Below, in pieces: positions 38,243 through 47,254 of a stretch of DNA of 64,000 nucleotides (position 1 is the first letter of the stretch; each line of letters opens with the position of its first letter). Below the pieces are notes generated by a model. It was not told the origin of the DNA and did not search any database. It saw only the letters and a list, made by a program, of their open reading frames with translations. Where the stretch lies: NCBI GenBank assembly GCA_040754425.1, contig JBFMCR010000014.1, positions 1 through 64,000 of the forward strand. Reading direction: 5' to 3'. The stretch comes from UBA6918 sp040754425 (GTDB lineage: Bacteria > Pseudomonadota > Gammaproteobacteria > Burkholderiales > Thiobacillaceae). The position numbers and the translations under genes were made by a program.

Positions 38243-40552
38243 TCAGAACGCGCTGCCCATGCTGAATTGGAATGTTTCGGTCTCATCGTGGCTCTTGGCA
38301 TTGATGGGATATGCAAGGTTGAATTTCAGCGGCCCCAGCGGCGAGTTCCAGTGTACTCCTACGCCCGTCGAGAAACGCAAGTCATTCACCCCGAAGGTAT
38401 TGGATCCGAAGTTCGAGTTCCCGGGGCCGAAGGCCGCACCCGCGTCAAAAAACGTCGACAGCCGCACAGAGTTGTCCTTGATGCCAGGCATGGGGAAGAT
38501 CAGCTCGACATTTCCGACAACCTTGGTATCGCCGCCAAGGCTGACGGCCTGTTTGGTGATCGGATCGATATCCTTGGGGCCGATCGAGCCCGACTGGAAA
38601 CCGCGCACCGAACTCACCCCGCCAACGAAAAAGTTGCGATAGAACGGCAGGCCCTTGTTTCCGAAACCGCCGGCGTAACCTGCCTCGCCGTTGACGAACA
38701 GGGTAAAGGTATTGCTCAGCGGAAAATACTGCTGGTGCTGCAAGGACAGCTTGTAATACTGGATGTCGCCCGGAGGCGCGCCAAACTCGAGCGCGGCACG
38801 CTGCAGCATGCCGCTGGTCGGGAACAGGTAATCGTTGCGGGTATCGCGCGCAATGGAAGAATCCAGCCGCAAGGTCTTGTTGCTGTTGCCGTACTGGGTG
38901 ACGAAGTTCTTGTATTGAACCGGGCTGTTGACCGTGGTGTTGATCTCCAGCGTTTCGGCCGCCGCCCCCAAAAAGATCGTATCCTTTTCGTTGATGGGAA
39001 AACCGAAACGAATCCCCAGGCCGAGGGTGGAGGACTCGTATTCGCCTACCCCGTCGAGTTCGGTCGCGTCGATATCGCGACGATAGGCGTCATAGCCCAG
39101 GCTGACGCCGTCGATCGTGTAATAGGGATTGGTGAACGACAGCGAATAGGTGGTATTCACGCTGCCGCTGTTGATTTGCACACCGAGGCGATTGCCGCTG
39201 CCGAAGGCGTTGGCCTGGTTGACGGCGCCGGACAGGATGACGCCTTCGGAAGAGGAAAAGCCCGCGCCCAGCAGGATGTTGCCGGTGGCTTTCTCGGAAA
39301 CGCCGATATTCACGTCCACCTGGTCGGTGGTGCCGGGCACGGCCGGGGTTTCGATATTGACTTCGTTGAAATAGCCCAGGCGATTGAGGCGGTCGCGGGA
39401 GGTGTTGATTTTCTCGGCGTTGTACCAGCCGCCTTCCATCTGGCGCACTTCGCGGCGGATGACCTCGTCGCGCGTCTTGGTGTTGCCGGCGACGTTCACG
39501 CGGTTGACATAGACGCGGCGGCCCGGATCCACGAACAGGGTAAAGGCCACCATATGTTTTTCCTTGTCCAGTTCGGGCACGGCGTTGACGTTGGCGAAGG
39601 CGTAGCCCTCATTGCCGAGCCGGTCGCCGATCTTGCGCGTGGACTCGGTAAGCTTCTCGCGCGAGAACACGTCGCCCGGCTTGATGGTGATCAGCTTCCT
39701 CAGTTCCTCTTCCGGCACTAGCATCTGTCCGGCCAGCGTCACATCCGAAACCTTGTAGATCGGCCCTTCGCTGACATTGATGGTGATGAAAATGTCCTTC
39801 TTGTCGGGGCTGATAGACACCTGGGTGGATTCGATATTGAATTCCAGGTAGCCCTGGTTCAGGTAGAAGGAACGCAGTGCTTCCAGGTCGCCGGCCAGCT
39901 TGGTTTTGGAGTACTGGTCGTCCTTGGTATACCAGGACAGCCAGCCCGGCGTAGAGGAATTGAGCTGGGCGAGCAGCTTCTTCTCGCTGAACGCCTGATT
40001 GCCGACGATGTTGATCTGGCGGATCTTGGCGGCGTCGCCTTCCACCACATCGAACTGCAGCGCCACGCGATTGCGCTCCAGCGGGGTTACCGTGGTCTGG
40101 ACTTCCACCGAATACAGGCCGCGGTTGAAATATTGCCGCTTCAGTTCCTGTTCGGCGCGATCGAGCATGCTCTTGTCGAATACCCTGCCTTCGGCAAGGC
40201 CGCTTTGCTTGAGCCCGGTCTTGAGGTCTTCCTCGGAAAACTCCTTGACGCCGGAAAGGGTGAGCTTGGCGATCGACGGGCGCTCCTCCACCGCCACGAT
40301 CAGCACGCCATCCTGGGCTTCCAGCTTCACATCCTTGAAAAAGCCGGTGGCATACAAGGCCTTGATCGCGTTTACCGCAGTGTCGTCGGTAAAGGTGTCG
40401 CCGACCTTGACCGGCAGATAGCTGAACACCGAGCCCGCTTCGGTGCGCTGCAGTCCCTCGACGCGGATATCGCGGACGGTAAACGGCTCGACGGCCAGCG
40501 CCGACCCTGACAACCAGGCCAGGACGATTGCCGAGGTGATGCGGTTGTTCAT
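38243..40552 (-). CDS. bamA: Outer-membrane assembly factor BamA
   Basis: A 769-residue protein with a signal peptide (MNNRITSAIVLAWLSGSALA), five POTRA domains (about 23-425, starting FTVRDIRVEGLQRTEAGSVFSYLPVKVGD) and a 16-strand Omp85 barrel. The barrel has the diagnostic VRGF loop motif in GVSSVRGFQSGSIGP. It ends in the typical beta-signal ETFQFSMGSAF with a C-terminal Phe. BamA folds barrel proteins into the outer membrane. Start ATG 40552; the frame is open from 40567. The gene order rseP-bamA-skp-lpxD is standard. Confidence 0.98.
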   Translation of the reverse strand: MNNRITSAIVLAWLSGSALAVEPFTVRDIRVEGLQRTEAGSVFSYLPVKVGDTFTDDTAVNAIKALYATGFFKDVKLEAQDGVLIVAVEERPSIAKLTLSGVKEFSEEDLKTGLKQSGLAEGRVFDKSMLDRAEQELKRQYFNRGLYSVEVQTTVTPLERNRVALQFDVVEGDAAKIRQINIVGNQAFSEKKLLAQLNSSTPGWLSWYTKDDQYSKTKLAGDLEALRSFYLNQGYLEFNIESTQVSISPDKKDIFITINVSEGPIYKVSDVTLAGQMLVPEEELRKLITIKPGDVFSREKLTESTRKIGDRLGNEGYAFANVNAVPELDKEKHMVAFTLFVDPGRRVYVNRVNVAGNTKTRDEVIRREVRQMEGGWYNAEKINTSRDRLNRLGYFNEVNIETPAVPGTTDQVDVNIGVSEKATGNILLGAGFSSSEGVILSGAVNQANAFGSGNRLGVQINSGSVNTTYSLSFTNPYYTIDGVSLGYDAYRRDIDATELDGVGEYESSTLGLGIRFGFPINEKDTIFLGAAAETLEINTTVNSPVQYKNFVTQYGNSNKTLRLDSSIARDTRNDYLFPTSGMLQRAALEFGAPPGDIQYYKLSLQHQQYFPLSNTFTLFVNGEAGYAGGFGNKGLPFYRNFFVGGVSSVRGFQSGSIGPKDIDPITKQAVSLGGDTKVVGNVELIFPMPGIKDNSVRLSTFFDAGAAFGPGNSNFGSNTFGVNDLRFSTGVGVHWNSPLGPLKFNLAYPINAKSHDETETFQFSMGSAF

Positions 40553-40559
40553 TATTGAT

Positions 40560-41900
40560 TCACCCATTCAACAGGCGGAGCACATCGTTGTAGAGGGCCA
40601 GGAACATCAGCGCGCCGATGACGGCCATGCCGATGCGCGCGCCCAGTTCCATGATGCGTTCCGAGACGGGTCTCCCCTGAAAAATCTCGACGAAATAATA
40701 CATTAGATGCCCGCCATCCAACAGTGGAATGGGCAGCAGGTTGATCACGCCCAGGCCGATGCTGATGATGGCGAGAAAGCCGGCAAAGCTCAGCCAGCCC
40801 TGCCCTGCGCTTTGCCCGGCATAGTCGGCGATCGACACCGGGCCGGAAAGATTGCGCCAGGAAACCTCGCCCAGCACCATGCGCCCCAGCATTTTCAGGC
40901 TGAAAGCCGCGGTATCCCAGGTCTTCACCGCTGCCTGCCACAAAGCCTCCGGCGGGGCATAGCGCTCCTCCGTACGCAGGCCTGCAAACAGGGACGGGGC
41001 AACTTGCGGGCTCACGCCCACGCGGCCGATCTGCCCGCCGTTCTCGCTCACGCTGGCCGGCGTCAGGGACAATGTCCGCCGCTGTCCGCCCGTTTCGATG
41101 AGCAAATCGATCCGCACGCCGGCACGCCCGCGCACGTACTGCGCGAATGTTTCCCAATCGGCAACGTCCTGCCCGTCCACGGCCAGGATGCGGTCGCCGG
41201 GCTTGAGCCCGGCCTGCTCGGCCACGCTGCCCGGGATCAGACTGCCAATCACCGGCGCCAGGGGCGGCATATAGGGTTCGATCCCAAGCGACCGGCCGTT
41301 TTCATCGAGATAGTCTTGCGACAGGCCGCTGAAATCGATCTGCCGCCGCTCGCCATTGGCCAGTTCCAGCACCGGCTGCGCCTTGCCGGCAGCCGCTTCC
41401 ATGAGGCGCATGCGCAATTCGGCGAAGGTGCGCACGCGGCTTCCATCCATGCGCACCACTTCATCGCCATTGCGCAAACCCGCCATGGCCGCGGGCGTGC
41501 CCTCTGCGGGTGCGCCGATGATGGGTTTGATGGCGGGAATGCCATGGATCAGCAAAGCCCAGAACACGACGACGGCCAGCACGAAGTTGGCCAGGGGTCC
41601 GGCGGCGACGATGGCGATGCGGCGCCATACCGAGGCACGGTTGAAGGCGCGGTGGAGTTCGCTGCCATCGACGTCGCCTTCGCGCTCGTCCAGCATTTTC
41701 ACGTAGCCGCCCAGCGGCAGCGCACACAGCGTCCATTCCGTGTTGTCGCGCCCCAGGCGTTTTACCAGCAGCGGCTTGCCGAAACCCACGGAAAACCTCA
41801 GCACCTTGACTCCCGCCAGCCTGGCAGCGAGGTAATGGCCGTATTCGTGCACGATGACCAGCACGAAAATCACCAGCAGGAAGGCCAGAATGGTCGTCAT
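40560..41900 (-). CDS. rseP: RIP metalloprotease RseP
   Basis: A 446-residue inner-membrane site-2 protease. The zinc motif HEYGH is at 18-22, in the first helix. Two PDZ domains follow (about 118-190 and 210-290, with GLKPGDRILAVDGQ). The second active-site motif is P-I-P-L-L-D-G-G-H-L near residue 395. RseP cuts anti-sigma factor RseA, releasing sigma-E in envelope stress. It lies 7 bp upstream of bamA and 1 bp after dxr. Confidence 0.97.
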   Translation of the reverse strand: MTTILAFLLVIFVLVIVHEYGHYLAARLAGVKVLRFSVGFGKPLLVKRLGRDNTEWTLCALPLGGYVKMLDEREGDVDGSELHRAFNRASVWRRIAIVAAGPLANFVLAVVVFWALLIHGIPAIKPIIGAPAEGTPAAMAGLRNGDEVVRMDGSRVRTFAELRMRLMEAAAGKAQPVLELANGERRQIDFSGLSQDYLDENGRSLGIEPYMPPLAPVIGSLIPGSVAEQAGLKPGDRILAVDGQDVADWETFAQYVRGRAGVRIDLLIETGGQRRTLSLTPASVSENGGQIGRVGVSPQVAPSLFAGLRTEERYAPPEALWQAAVKTWDTAAFSLKMLGRMVLGEVSWRNLSGPVSIADYAGQSAGQGWLSFAGFLAIISIGLGVINLLPIPLLDGGHLMYYFVEIFQGRPVSERIMELGARIGMAVIGALMFLALYNDVLRLLNG

Positions 41901-41901
41901 G

Positions 41902-43089
41902 TCAGCTCGCCGCTTTTACGGCCAGAAATTCCTCCGCCCTCTCTCTGGCCTGCCGGTCCGCACCGAGCAAGTCCTCCAGATCGGAAGGCGTGGCTGCCGG
42001 CGAATGCTCGAGGGCATGGGCAATGACGCGGGGGATATCGGCAAAGCCGCAGCGGCGGTTGAGGAAAGCATCGACCGCGACTTCATTGGCCGCATTCAGC
42101 ACCGCCGGCGCATAGCCGCCGGCTTTCAGCGCATCGAAGGCGAGCTGCAGGCAGGGAAAACGCTGCAGGTCGGGCGCCTCGAACTGCAACTGGCTGCCCA
42201 TGAGCTCCAGCCCCGGAACGCCGGCATCGATGCGCTCGGGAAAGCCCAGGGCATAGGCGATCGGCGTGCGCATATCGGGCGTGCCCAACTGTGCCATGAC
42301 CGAACCGTCGCGGTATTCGACCATGGAATGGATGATGCTCTGCGGGTGGACCAGCACGCGGATTTGCTCGGCTTGCGCGTTGAACAGCCAGCGGGCTTCG
42401 ATCACCTCCAAACCTTTGTTCATCATGCTGGCAGAATCGACCGAGATCTTGCGACCCATCACCCAGTTGGGATGCGCCACCGCCTGCTCAGGCGTGACGT
42501 TCGCCATCCGTTCCCTGCTCCAGGTACGGAAAGGGCCGCCCGAAGCCGTGAGCCAGATGGTTTTCACGCCGGCCGCATCGAGATCGCCTTTGAAACCTGC
42601 GGGCAGCGATTGATGAATGGCGCTGTGTTCGGAGTCGATGGGAAACAGTTCGGCGCCATTTTCGTGCACGGCATCCATGAACAGCTGGCCGGACACCACC
42701 AGCGTCTCCTTGTTGGCGAGCAGGATGCGCTTGCCTGCGCGCGCGGCGGCAATCGTCGCAGGCAGGCCGGCCGCGCCGACGATGGCGGCCATCAGCGTAC
42801 TGACTTCGGGTGCGGTCGACACTTCGATCAAGGCCTGGCTGCCGGCCAGCACCTCGGTCGCGCAGCCTGCGGCCTGCAGCCTCTCGCGCAGTTCGGCGGC
42901 TGCAGGCTGCTCGGTCATGACCGCATAGCGCGGCTTGAACTGCACGCACTGCTGGAACAGTTTGTCGATCTGGGTCGCCCCGGTCAACGCGAAAATTTCA
43001 AAGCGCTCGGGATGGCGCGCCAGCACGTCCAGCGTGTTGATCCCGATGGTGCCGGTCGCGCCAAGGATGGTGAGGATTTGCTTTTTCAT
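41902..43089 (-). CDS. dxr: 1-deoxy-D-xylulose 5-phosphate reductoisomerase
   Basis: A 395-residue NADPH enzyme making MEP for isoprenoids, including the undecaprenyl chain used by UppS nearby. Signatures: LTILGATGTIGINTLDVLARHPERF, ANKETLVVSGQLF, LFPIDSEHSAIHQSL, LTASGGPFR, HPNWVMGRKISVDSASMMNKGLEVIEA and FDALKAGGYAPAVLNAANEVAV. The start ATG (MKKQILTILG) at 43089 overlaps the cdsA stop (ATGA). The frame continues upstream into cdsA only as read-through. Confidence 0.97.
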   Translation of the reverse strand: MKKQILTILGATGTIGINTLDVLARHPERFEIFALTGATQIDKLFQQCVQFKPRYAVMTEQPAAAELRERLQAAGCATEVLAGSQALIEVSTAPEVSTLMAAIVGAAGLPATIAAARAGKRILLANKETLVVSGQLFMDAVHENGAELFPIDSEHSAIHQSLPAGFKGDLDAAGVKTIWLTASGGPFRTWSRERMANVTPEQAVAHPNWVMGRKISVDSASMMNKGLEVIEARWLFNAQAEQIRVLVHPQSIIHSMVEYRDGSVMAQLGTPDMRTPIAYALGFPERIDAGVPGLELMGSQLQFEAPDLQRFPCLQLAFDALKAGGYAPAVLNAANEVAVDAFLNRRCGFADIPRVIAHALEHSPAATPSDLEDLLGADRQARERAEEFLAVKAAS

Positions 43090-43874
43090 ATCCAGGCGGC
43101 GAAATGCAGGATGCCTGCCGCGATCGGCAAGGCGGCCGTCAGGGCATCGATACGATCCAGCACCCCGCCATGGCCGGGCAGCAGGGTGCCGCTGTCCTTC
43201 ACCCCGGCTATGCGCTTCATCCAGGATTCGAACAGGTCGCCGAGGATGGAGAAATACAACAGGGCCGCGGCCAGAATGAGCGCGCCGGGAATGCGCAGGC
43301 CGTGAATGGCGGCGCTGACGGCGGAAGCGTACAACACCAGCGCCACGCCGGCGCCGATGACGCCCTCCCAGGACTTGCCCGGGCTGATCTCGGGCGCGAG
43401 CTTGTGGCGGCCGAAGCGGCGCCCCGCGAAGTAGGCTGCGCTGTCCGCGATCCAGACAAGCAGCATCACGCCCAGCAGCAGCCAGGGGCTGTGTTCGCGC
43501 AGGGCCACGGTCGCGGCCCAGGTCGGCAAGACGATGAGCGAGCCTACCAGCGCGCGCACGAAAACCCCTTCGCCGTGCCAGCGACCCGCCAGCCACAAGG
43601 GGGCGACGAGCACCCAGAACGCCGCCGCCAGGGCATAGAGTACGAGCATGGCGGCGGCCTGTTCCGGCATCAGGTAAATGACCATCGCCGTCACCGACAT
43701 GCCCGTCCCGTACAGCAGCGGCAACCAGGCAGGAAAAGCCGAAATCCGCGCCCACTCGTAGGCCGCAATGCCGCCGACGAGCGCAATCAGCAATGCCCAC
43801 GGCAGCGCAGGCGCAATAAACAGCGCGGGAATGAATATCGCCAGCAAAACGATGGCAGTAAGAACTCGCTTCAT
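43086..43874 (-). CDS. cdsA: Phosphatidate cytidylyltransferase
   Basis: A 262-residue polytopic membrane enzyme making CDP-diacylglycerol for all phospholipids. Seven or eight membrane helices are visible. The C-terminal signature is RIAGVKDSGTLLPGHGGVLDRID, preceded by SPGKSWEGVIGAG. The start ATG at 43874 (MKRVLTAIVLLAIF) overlaps the uppS stop (ATGA). Confidence 0.96.
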   Translation of the reverse strand: MKRVLTAIVLLAIFIPALFIAPALPWALLIALVGGIAAYEWARISAFPAWLPLLYGTGMSVTAMVIYLMPEQAAAMLVLYALAAAFWVLVAPLWLAGRWHGEGVFVRALVGSLIVLPTWAATVALREHSPWLLLGVMLLVWIADSAAYFAGRRFGRHKLAPEISPGKSWEGVIGAGVALVLYASAVSAAIHGLRIPGALILAAALLYFSILGDLFESWMKRIAGVKDSGTLLPGHGGVLDRIDALTAALPIAAGILHFAAWI

Positions 43875-44656
43875 GTTTTCGCCACACTCTTCTTTTGCGG
43901 AGGTTTCTCCTGCGCCGCCGCCACCTGTTCGCTGGTGCGGCCAAAGCGCCTTTCGCGCTTGCGATAGGAATCGATTGCGACATCCAGTGCCGCAGCATCG
44001 AAATCCGGCCACAACGTGTCGGTGAAATAAAGCTCGGTATAGGCCAGTTGCCAGAGCAGGAAGTTGCTGATGCGCTGCTCGCCGCCGGTGCGGATGAAAA
44101 GATCCGGCTCGGGGGTATCGGCCAGCGACAGATGGCTGGCCAGGTCGGCCTCGGTCACGGGCTGGCCGGCGCCACGCTCGGCGAGCAGCTTGTTCACCGC
44201 CTGCAGGATGTCCCAGCGCCCGCCGTAATTGGCGGCAATGTTGAGTGTAAGCCGGCTGTTGCCGTGCGTCAGTTTTTCGCCGTCCGCAATCAGCTTGTTC
44301 AGGCGCGGCCCGAAGCGTTCAATGTCGCCGACGATGCGCAGGCGCACGCCATTCTCGTGCAGCTTGCCTACCTCGCGCTCCAGCGCAATCACGAACAACT
44401 CCATCAGCATGTCCACCTCGGCCGCAGGGCGGCGCCAATTCTCGGAACTGAAAGCGAACAGGGTCAGGTGTTCGACGCCGCGCTCGATGCAGGCACGCAC
44501 GATTTCGCGCACCGATTCGACGCCGCGCTTATGACCGGCAACACGCGGCAGCATGCGCTTTCTGGCCCAGCGGCCATTGCCATCCATGATGATGGCGATA
44601 TGGCGCGGTGTGCCTCGGGCTTCAGGTATCGCCGTGGTTGTGCTGTTGAATACCAT
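43871..44656 (-). CDS. uppS: Isoprenyl (undecaprenyl pyrophosphate) synthase
   Basis: A 261-residue cis-prenyltransferase that makes the C55 carrier for peptidoglycan and LPS. Motifs: HIAIIMDGNGRWAKR-type pocket (here IIMDGNGRWARKRMLPRVAGHKRGVE), LTLFAFSSENWRRP, NIAANYGGRWDI and DLFIRTGGEQRISNFLLWQLAYTELYFTDTLWPDF. An upstream GTG (44683) is possible but lacks a Shine-Dalgarno; I choose ATG 44656 (MVFNSTTT). Confidence 0.95.
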   Translation of the reverse strand: MVFNSTTTAIPEARGTPRHIAIIMDGNGRWARKRMLPRVAGHKRGVESVREIVRACIERGVEHLTLFAFSSENWRRPAAEVDMLMELFVIALEREVGKLHENGVRLRIVGDIERFGPRLNKLIADGEKLTHGNSRLTLNIAANYGGRWDILQAVNKLLAERGAGQPVTEADLASHLSLADTPEPDLFIRTGGEQRISNFLLWQLAYTELYFTDTLWPDFDAAALDVAIDSYRKRERRFGRTSEQVAAAQEKPPQKKSVAKT

Positions 44657-44684
44657 GGCCTTGCGCCATATCCCTTTCAGCACA

Positions 44685-45254
44685 TTAAATCGCCATCAGA
44701 TCGGCTTCTTTGGCCTGCAACAGCTTGTCGATTTCGGCAATGTACTTGTCCGTGAGCTTCTGAATTTCGTCCTGCGCGCGGCGCTCCTCGTCCTCGCTGG
44801 CGGTCTTGTTCTTGACCATGTCCTTGAGCGCATTGTTGGCATCACGCCGCACGTTGCGCACCGCCACGCGCGCGTTCTCGCCCTCGCCCTTGATCACCTT
44901 GATGAGATCGCGGCGGCGCTCCTCGGTCAGCGGCGGCATGGGCACGCGAATCACATCGCCCTGGCTCGCGGGATTGAGGCCCAGGTCGGAGTCGCGAATG
45001 GCCTTTTCCACCTTGCCCACCATGTTCTTTTCCCACGGCTGCACGCCGATGGTGCGCGCATCGATCAGGGTGACGTTGGCAACCTGGGGAACCGGCACCA
45101 TGCTGCCGTAGTAATCGACCATGACATGGTCGAGGATGCCGGTGTGCGCACGACCGGTGCGCACCTTGCCGAGGTCAGTCTTCAGCGCCTCGACGGATTT
45201 CTGCATTTTGCTTTCGGCGGATTTCTTCACGTCCGTGATGGTCTGGTCGGCCAT
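44685..45254 (-). CDS. frr: Ribosome recycling factor
   Basis: A 189-residue factor that, with EF-G, splits the post-termination ribosome. Evidence: MADQTITDVKKSAESKMQKSVEALKTDL, KVRTGRAHTGILDHV, PVPQVANVTLIDARTIGVQPWEKNMVGKVEKAI and PPLTEERRRDLIKVIK. The length is canonical (185-190). A strong Shine-Dalgarno (AAAGGAGACAGAC) precedes the ATG. It lies 23 bp after pyrH. Confidence 0.98.
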   Translation of the reverse strand: MADQTITDVKKSAESKMQKSVEALKTDLGKVRTGRAHTGILDHVMVDYYGSMVPVPQVANVTLIDARTIGVQPWEKNMVGKVEKAIRDSDLGLNPASQGDVIRVPMPPLTEERRRDLIKVIKGEGENARVAVRNVRRDANNALKDMVKNKTASEDEERRAQDEIQKLTDKYIAEIDKLLQAKEADLMAI

Positions 45255-45277
45255 GTCTGTCTCCTTTGATTGACTGC

Positions 45278-45997
45278 TCAGAGGGTTACTCGCGTACCTT
45301 CATTTTCGCCCATCACCACCCGCTTCAAGGCGCCCGGCTTGAAAATGCTGAATACGGCCAGCGGCAGTTTCTGCTCGCGGCACAGGGCGAAGGCGGCGGT
45401 ATCGAGCACGCCGAGATTCTTCGCGATCGCCTCGTCGAAACTCAGGGTCTCGTAGCGTGCGGCCTTGGGGTCCTTTTTGGGATCGGCGTTGTATACGCCA
45501 TCCACCTTGGTCGCCTTCAGCATGAGGTCGGCGCCAATTTCCGCGCCGCGCAAAGCCGAAGCGGTATCGGTGGTAAAAAACGGATTGCCGGTGCCGCCGC
45601 CGAAGATCACCACACACCCGGCCTCGAGGTGCCGCACCGCGGCATCCCTTTCGAACGGTTCGCCCACGTGGCCGATGCCGACCGCGGTCTGCACCCTGGC
45701 ATTCAGGCCGGCCGCTTCCAGCGCATCCTTCAGCGCCAGCGCGTTCATCACCGTCGCAAGCATGCCCATGGAATCGGCGGTGGCGCGATTCATGCCATCC
45801 AGCGCACCGGTGGCGCCGCGGAACAGATTGCCTCCGCCGACCACGATGCCGACCTGCACACCCAGTTCGTGCACTTCCTTGATCTGGGCGACGATGCCCG
45901 TCATGGTCTCGGCGTGATAGCCGAAACTCTCCGGGCCCATGAGGGCCTCGCCGGAGAGCTTCAGCAGAATGCGCTTGCAGAGCGGTTGCAGCATCAT
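45278..45997 (-). CDS. pyrH: UMP kinase
   Basis: A 239-residue amino acid kinase-fold enzyme phosphorylating UMP to UDP. Signatures: RILLKLSGEALMG, VGIVVGGGNLFRGATG, DSMGMLATVMNALAL, CVVIFGGGTGNPFFTTDTAS, KATKVDGVYNADPKKDP and VFSIFKPGALKRVVMGENEGT. It starts with ATG (MMLQPLCKR). A 300-bp structured spacer separates it from tsf upstream. Confidence 0.98.
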   Translation of the reverse strand: MMLQPLCKRILLKLSGEALMGPESFGYHAETMTGIVAQIKEVHELGVQVGIVVGGGNLFRGATGALDGMNRATADSMGMLATVMNALALKDALEAAGLNARVQTAVGIGHVGEPFERDAAVRHLEAGCVVIFGGGTGNPFFTTDTASALRGAEIGADLMLKATKVDGVYNADPKKDPKAARYETLSFDEAIAKNLGVLDTAAFALCREQKLPLAVFSIFKPGALKRVVMGENEGTRVTL

Positions 45998-46140
45998 AAA
46001 GACTGGCGGTTAGAGCTTGCGAAGAAATCGTAGCGAGCGGTCCGAGAGCAAGGCGGACGGAGCGCGGCGACGAGACATATCAAATCGATAGGCGAGGAGC
46101 GGGGCAAGTGCAAAGAGCTGAGCAGAGTCCCAGCGCAAGC

Positions 46141-46232
46141 GGGGATGCGACCCCGAAGCAGATGCGTCGGCGCTACGCGCCGTCGCCATGCATCCCCTCC
46201 GCTGCCCGATCCCCAGAGGGGCCCATCGGGCA
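46141..46232. repeat. Strong double hairpin in the tsf-pyrH spacer
   Basis: GGGGATGC (46141-46148) pairs with GCATCCCC, with GGCGC-TAC-GCGCC inside it, and TGCCCGAT (46203-46210) pairs with ATCGGGCA (46225-46232) with an inner CCCC-AGA-GGGG stem. The 296-bp spacer 46002-46297 has no credible gene; its open frames overlap on both strands. It may be a dispersed palindrome or an attenuator between tsf and pyrH. Confidence 0.65.
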
Positions 46233-46297
46233 ACGCTCCAGGACACCACCGGCCAACGCAGCCATCGGGACGCGCAATAGATTTATTCACATGCCTC

Positions 46298-47179
46298 TCA
46301 AGCCTTGCCGGCCTGCGCCATGACCTCGGCGACGAAGTCGTCCTTCTTCTTCTCGATGCCTTCGCCCACGATGTAGAGGGTGAAGCCGGCGACCGAAGCC
46401 CCCTTGGATTTCAGTAGTTGCTCGATGGTCTGCTTGTCGTCCTTGACAAAGGGCTGGCCCAGCAGGGTCACTTCCTTCAGGTACTTGGCGACCGCACCTT
46501 CCACCATCTTGGCCACGATATCGGCGGGCTTGCCGGATTCGGCGGCCTTCTGCCGGGCGACGGCACGCTCCTTCTCGATCAACTCGGCGGGCACCTGTTC
46601 GCGCGACAGCGACACCGGCTTGGACGCGGCGATGTGCATGGCGATGTCGCGAGCCAGCTGCTCGTCGCCGCCGACCACGTCCACCATGACGCCGATCTTG
46701 GAGCCGCCGTGCACGTAGCTCGCCAGGCGGCCTTGGGCGTCAACCCGCACGAAGCGGCGCAGGCTCATGTTCTCGCCGATCTTGCCGACCAGCCCCGTGC
46801 GCACTTCCTCGACGCTCTTGCCGCCCATGTCCATGGCGGACAACGCCGCCACGTCGGCGGGATTGTTCTTGGCGACCATTTCGGCCAGCGACTTGGTGAA
46901 GGCGAGGAAGTCGTCGTTCTTGGCGACGAAGTCGGTCTCGCAGTTGACCTCGATCATGGCGCCGAGCTTGGCATCGGGGCTGATGTAGATGCCGACCACG
47001 CCCTCGGCGGCGATGCGGCCTGCGGCCTTGGTGGCCTTGCTGCCGAACTTCACGCGCAGGATTTCCTCGGCCTTGTCCATGTCGCCGCCGGCTTCGGTCA
47101 GCGCCTTCTTGCAGTCCATCATGGGCGCGTCGGTCTTGTCGCGCAGATCTTTCACCATGCTTGCGGTGATTTCCGCCAT
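46298..47179 (-). CDS. tsf: Elongation factor Ts
   Basis: A 293-residue guanine-nucleotide exchange factor for EF-Tu. Evidence: MVKDLRDKTDAPMMDCKKALTEAGGDMDKAEEILR (the conserved T-D-x-P-M-M-x-C-K motif), VNCETDFVAKNDDF, AMHIAASKPVSLSREQVP and KYLKEVTLLGQPFVKDDKQTIEQLL. The length fits the family. It is 75 bp downstream of rpsB, with a hairpin attenuator between. Confidence 0.98.
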   Translation of the reverse strand: MAEITASMVKDLRDKTDAPMMDCKKALTEAGGDMDKAEEILRVKFGSKATKAAGRIAAEGVVGIYISPDAKLGAMIEVNCETDFVAKNDDFLAFTKSLAEMVAKNNPADVAALSAMDMGGKSVEEVRTGLVGKIGENMSLRRFVRVDAQGRLASYVHGGSKIGVMVDVVGGDEQLARDIAMHIAASKPVSLSREQVPAELIEKERAVARQKAAESGKPADIVAKMVEGAVAKYLKEVTLLGQPFVKDDKQTIEQLLKSKGASVAGFTLYIVGEGIEKKKDDFVAEVMAQAGKA

Positions 47180-47215
47180 TTCTTGCTCCTAACTAAAACT
47201 ATTTCAGATGTGAAA

Positions 47216-47236
47216 AGAGGGGCTTGCCGCCCCTCT
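47216..47236 (-). terminator. rpsB-tsf intercistronic attenuator
   Basis: In the transcribed (-) sense, AGAGGGGC and GCCCCTCT form an 8-bp stem with a 5-nt loop, followed by TTTTC. It lies 18 bp after the rpsB stop and before tsf. Such an intercistronic attenuator is known in the rpsB-tsf operon of other bacteria, where it lowers tsf relative to rpsB. Confidence 0.78.
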
Positions 47237-47254
47237 CCATGTCCACGAGGGCGA

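Noticed and set aside
37679..39721. 680-codon open frame antisense to skp and bamA
   Set aside because: It is the antisense of two complete genes; composition and lack of motifs indicate a shadow.
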